The notes beneath the pieces were generated by a model. The model was not told where the DNA came from. It was given only the letters and a program-made list of their open reading frames with translations, and made no database searches. Made by a program: the position numbers and the translations under genes. From contig NZ_JAGYPF010000003.1 of assembly GCF_018343535.1 (NCBI RefSeq), positions 913,149 to 977,148 on the forward strand: DNA of 64,000 bases, read 5' to 3'. Of the stretch, positions 61,453-64,000 are shown in pieces (the stretch's first letter is position 1; the number at the start of each line of letters is the position of its first letter). Source of the DNA: Neobacillus rhizophilus (GTDB taxonomy: Bacteria; Bacillota; Bacilli; Bacillales; Cytobacillaceae).

Positions 61453-64000
<2,548 letters not shown>

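Overview
This window comes from a low-GC, endospore-forming Bacillaceae chromosome, most like Bacillus sensu lato (Neobacillus or Mesobacillus type). The evidence is a complete gerA-type germinant receptor operon, many products close to Bacillus subtilis proteins (YvgN, RibT, YoxD, YwaD, YerA, WalR, LnrJKLMN), AGGAGG-type ribosome binding sites, sigma-A promoters and a Bacillus-type 23S-5S rRNA operon at the right end. These assignments are from sequence recall; no database search was run.

Layout. 1-7.9 kb (minus strand) is an aerobic aromatic acyl-CoA degradation cluster. It holds a benzoate-CoA-ligase-like AMP-binding enzyme (cut by the window edge), two near-identical enoyl-CoA hydratases, an aldehyde dehydrogenase, PaaA/B/C-like oxygenase subunits, a PaaD that is split into a MIP18-like half and a separate 54-residue zinc ribbon, a PaaX-like repressor and a hot-dog thioesterase. 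8.1-14.3 kb: adenine deaminase, then gerA-gerB-gerC plus a small membrane protein. 14.4-24 kb: a truncated SdpI-like gene, an ABC-2 exporter, a nitroreductase, an orphan WalR-like regulator, an orphan RibT, a YdeI-like protein and a secreted M28 aminopeptidase. 25-34.9 kb: a FAD oxidoreductase, glyoxal reductase, DUF3231 protein, a PhoX-like surface protein with its own class D sortase, a PadR/DUF2812 pair and a TetR/membrane-protein pair. 35.6-40.7 kb: a LnrJKLMN-like two-component ABC exporter. 40.8-49.3 kb: two TetR/oxidoreductase modules, a serine hydrolase, DinB and SRPBCC proteins, and two secreted low-complexity proteins. 50.4-57 kb: UDP-sugar dehydrogenase plus glycosyltransferase, and a MacB/FtsX-type ABC system. 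57.3-61 kb: an Rpn-nuclease remnant, YoxD, a CueP-like lipoprotein interrupted by an in-frame UGA, a hydrolase and a MarR protein. 61.1-64 kb: 5S and most of 23S rRNA on the minus strand.

Most striking observation: the CueP-like gene (58685-59218) has UGA exactly where the first of three conserved cysteines is expected. A perfect 7-bp hairpin with a GGU loop follows, its loop starting 18 nt after the UGA, which fits the bacterial SECIS pattern. It may be a selenoprotein form of a copper-binding lipoprotein; a simple nonsense mutation is the competing explanation.

Two families of intergenic repeats run through the window: GGGGACGGTTC-type dyads, and three tandem arrays with an identical 52-bp period (17.2, 24.0 and 53.0 kb), two of which share a leader sequence.
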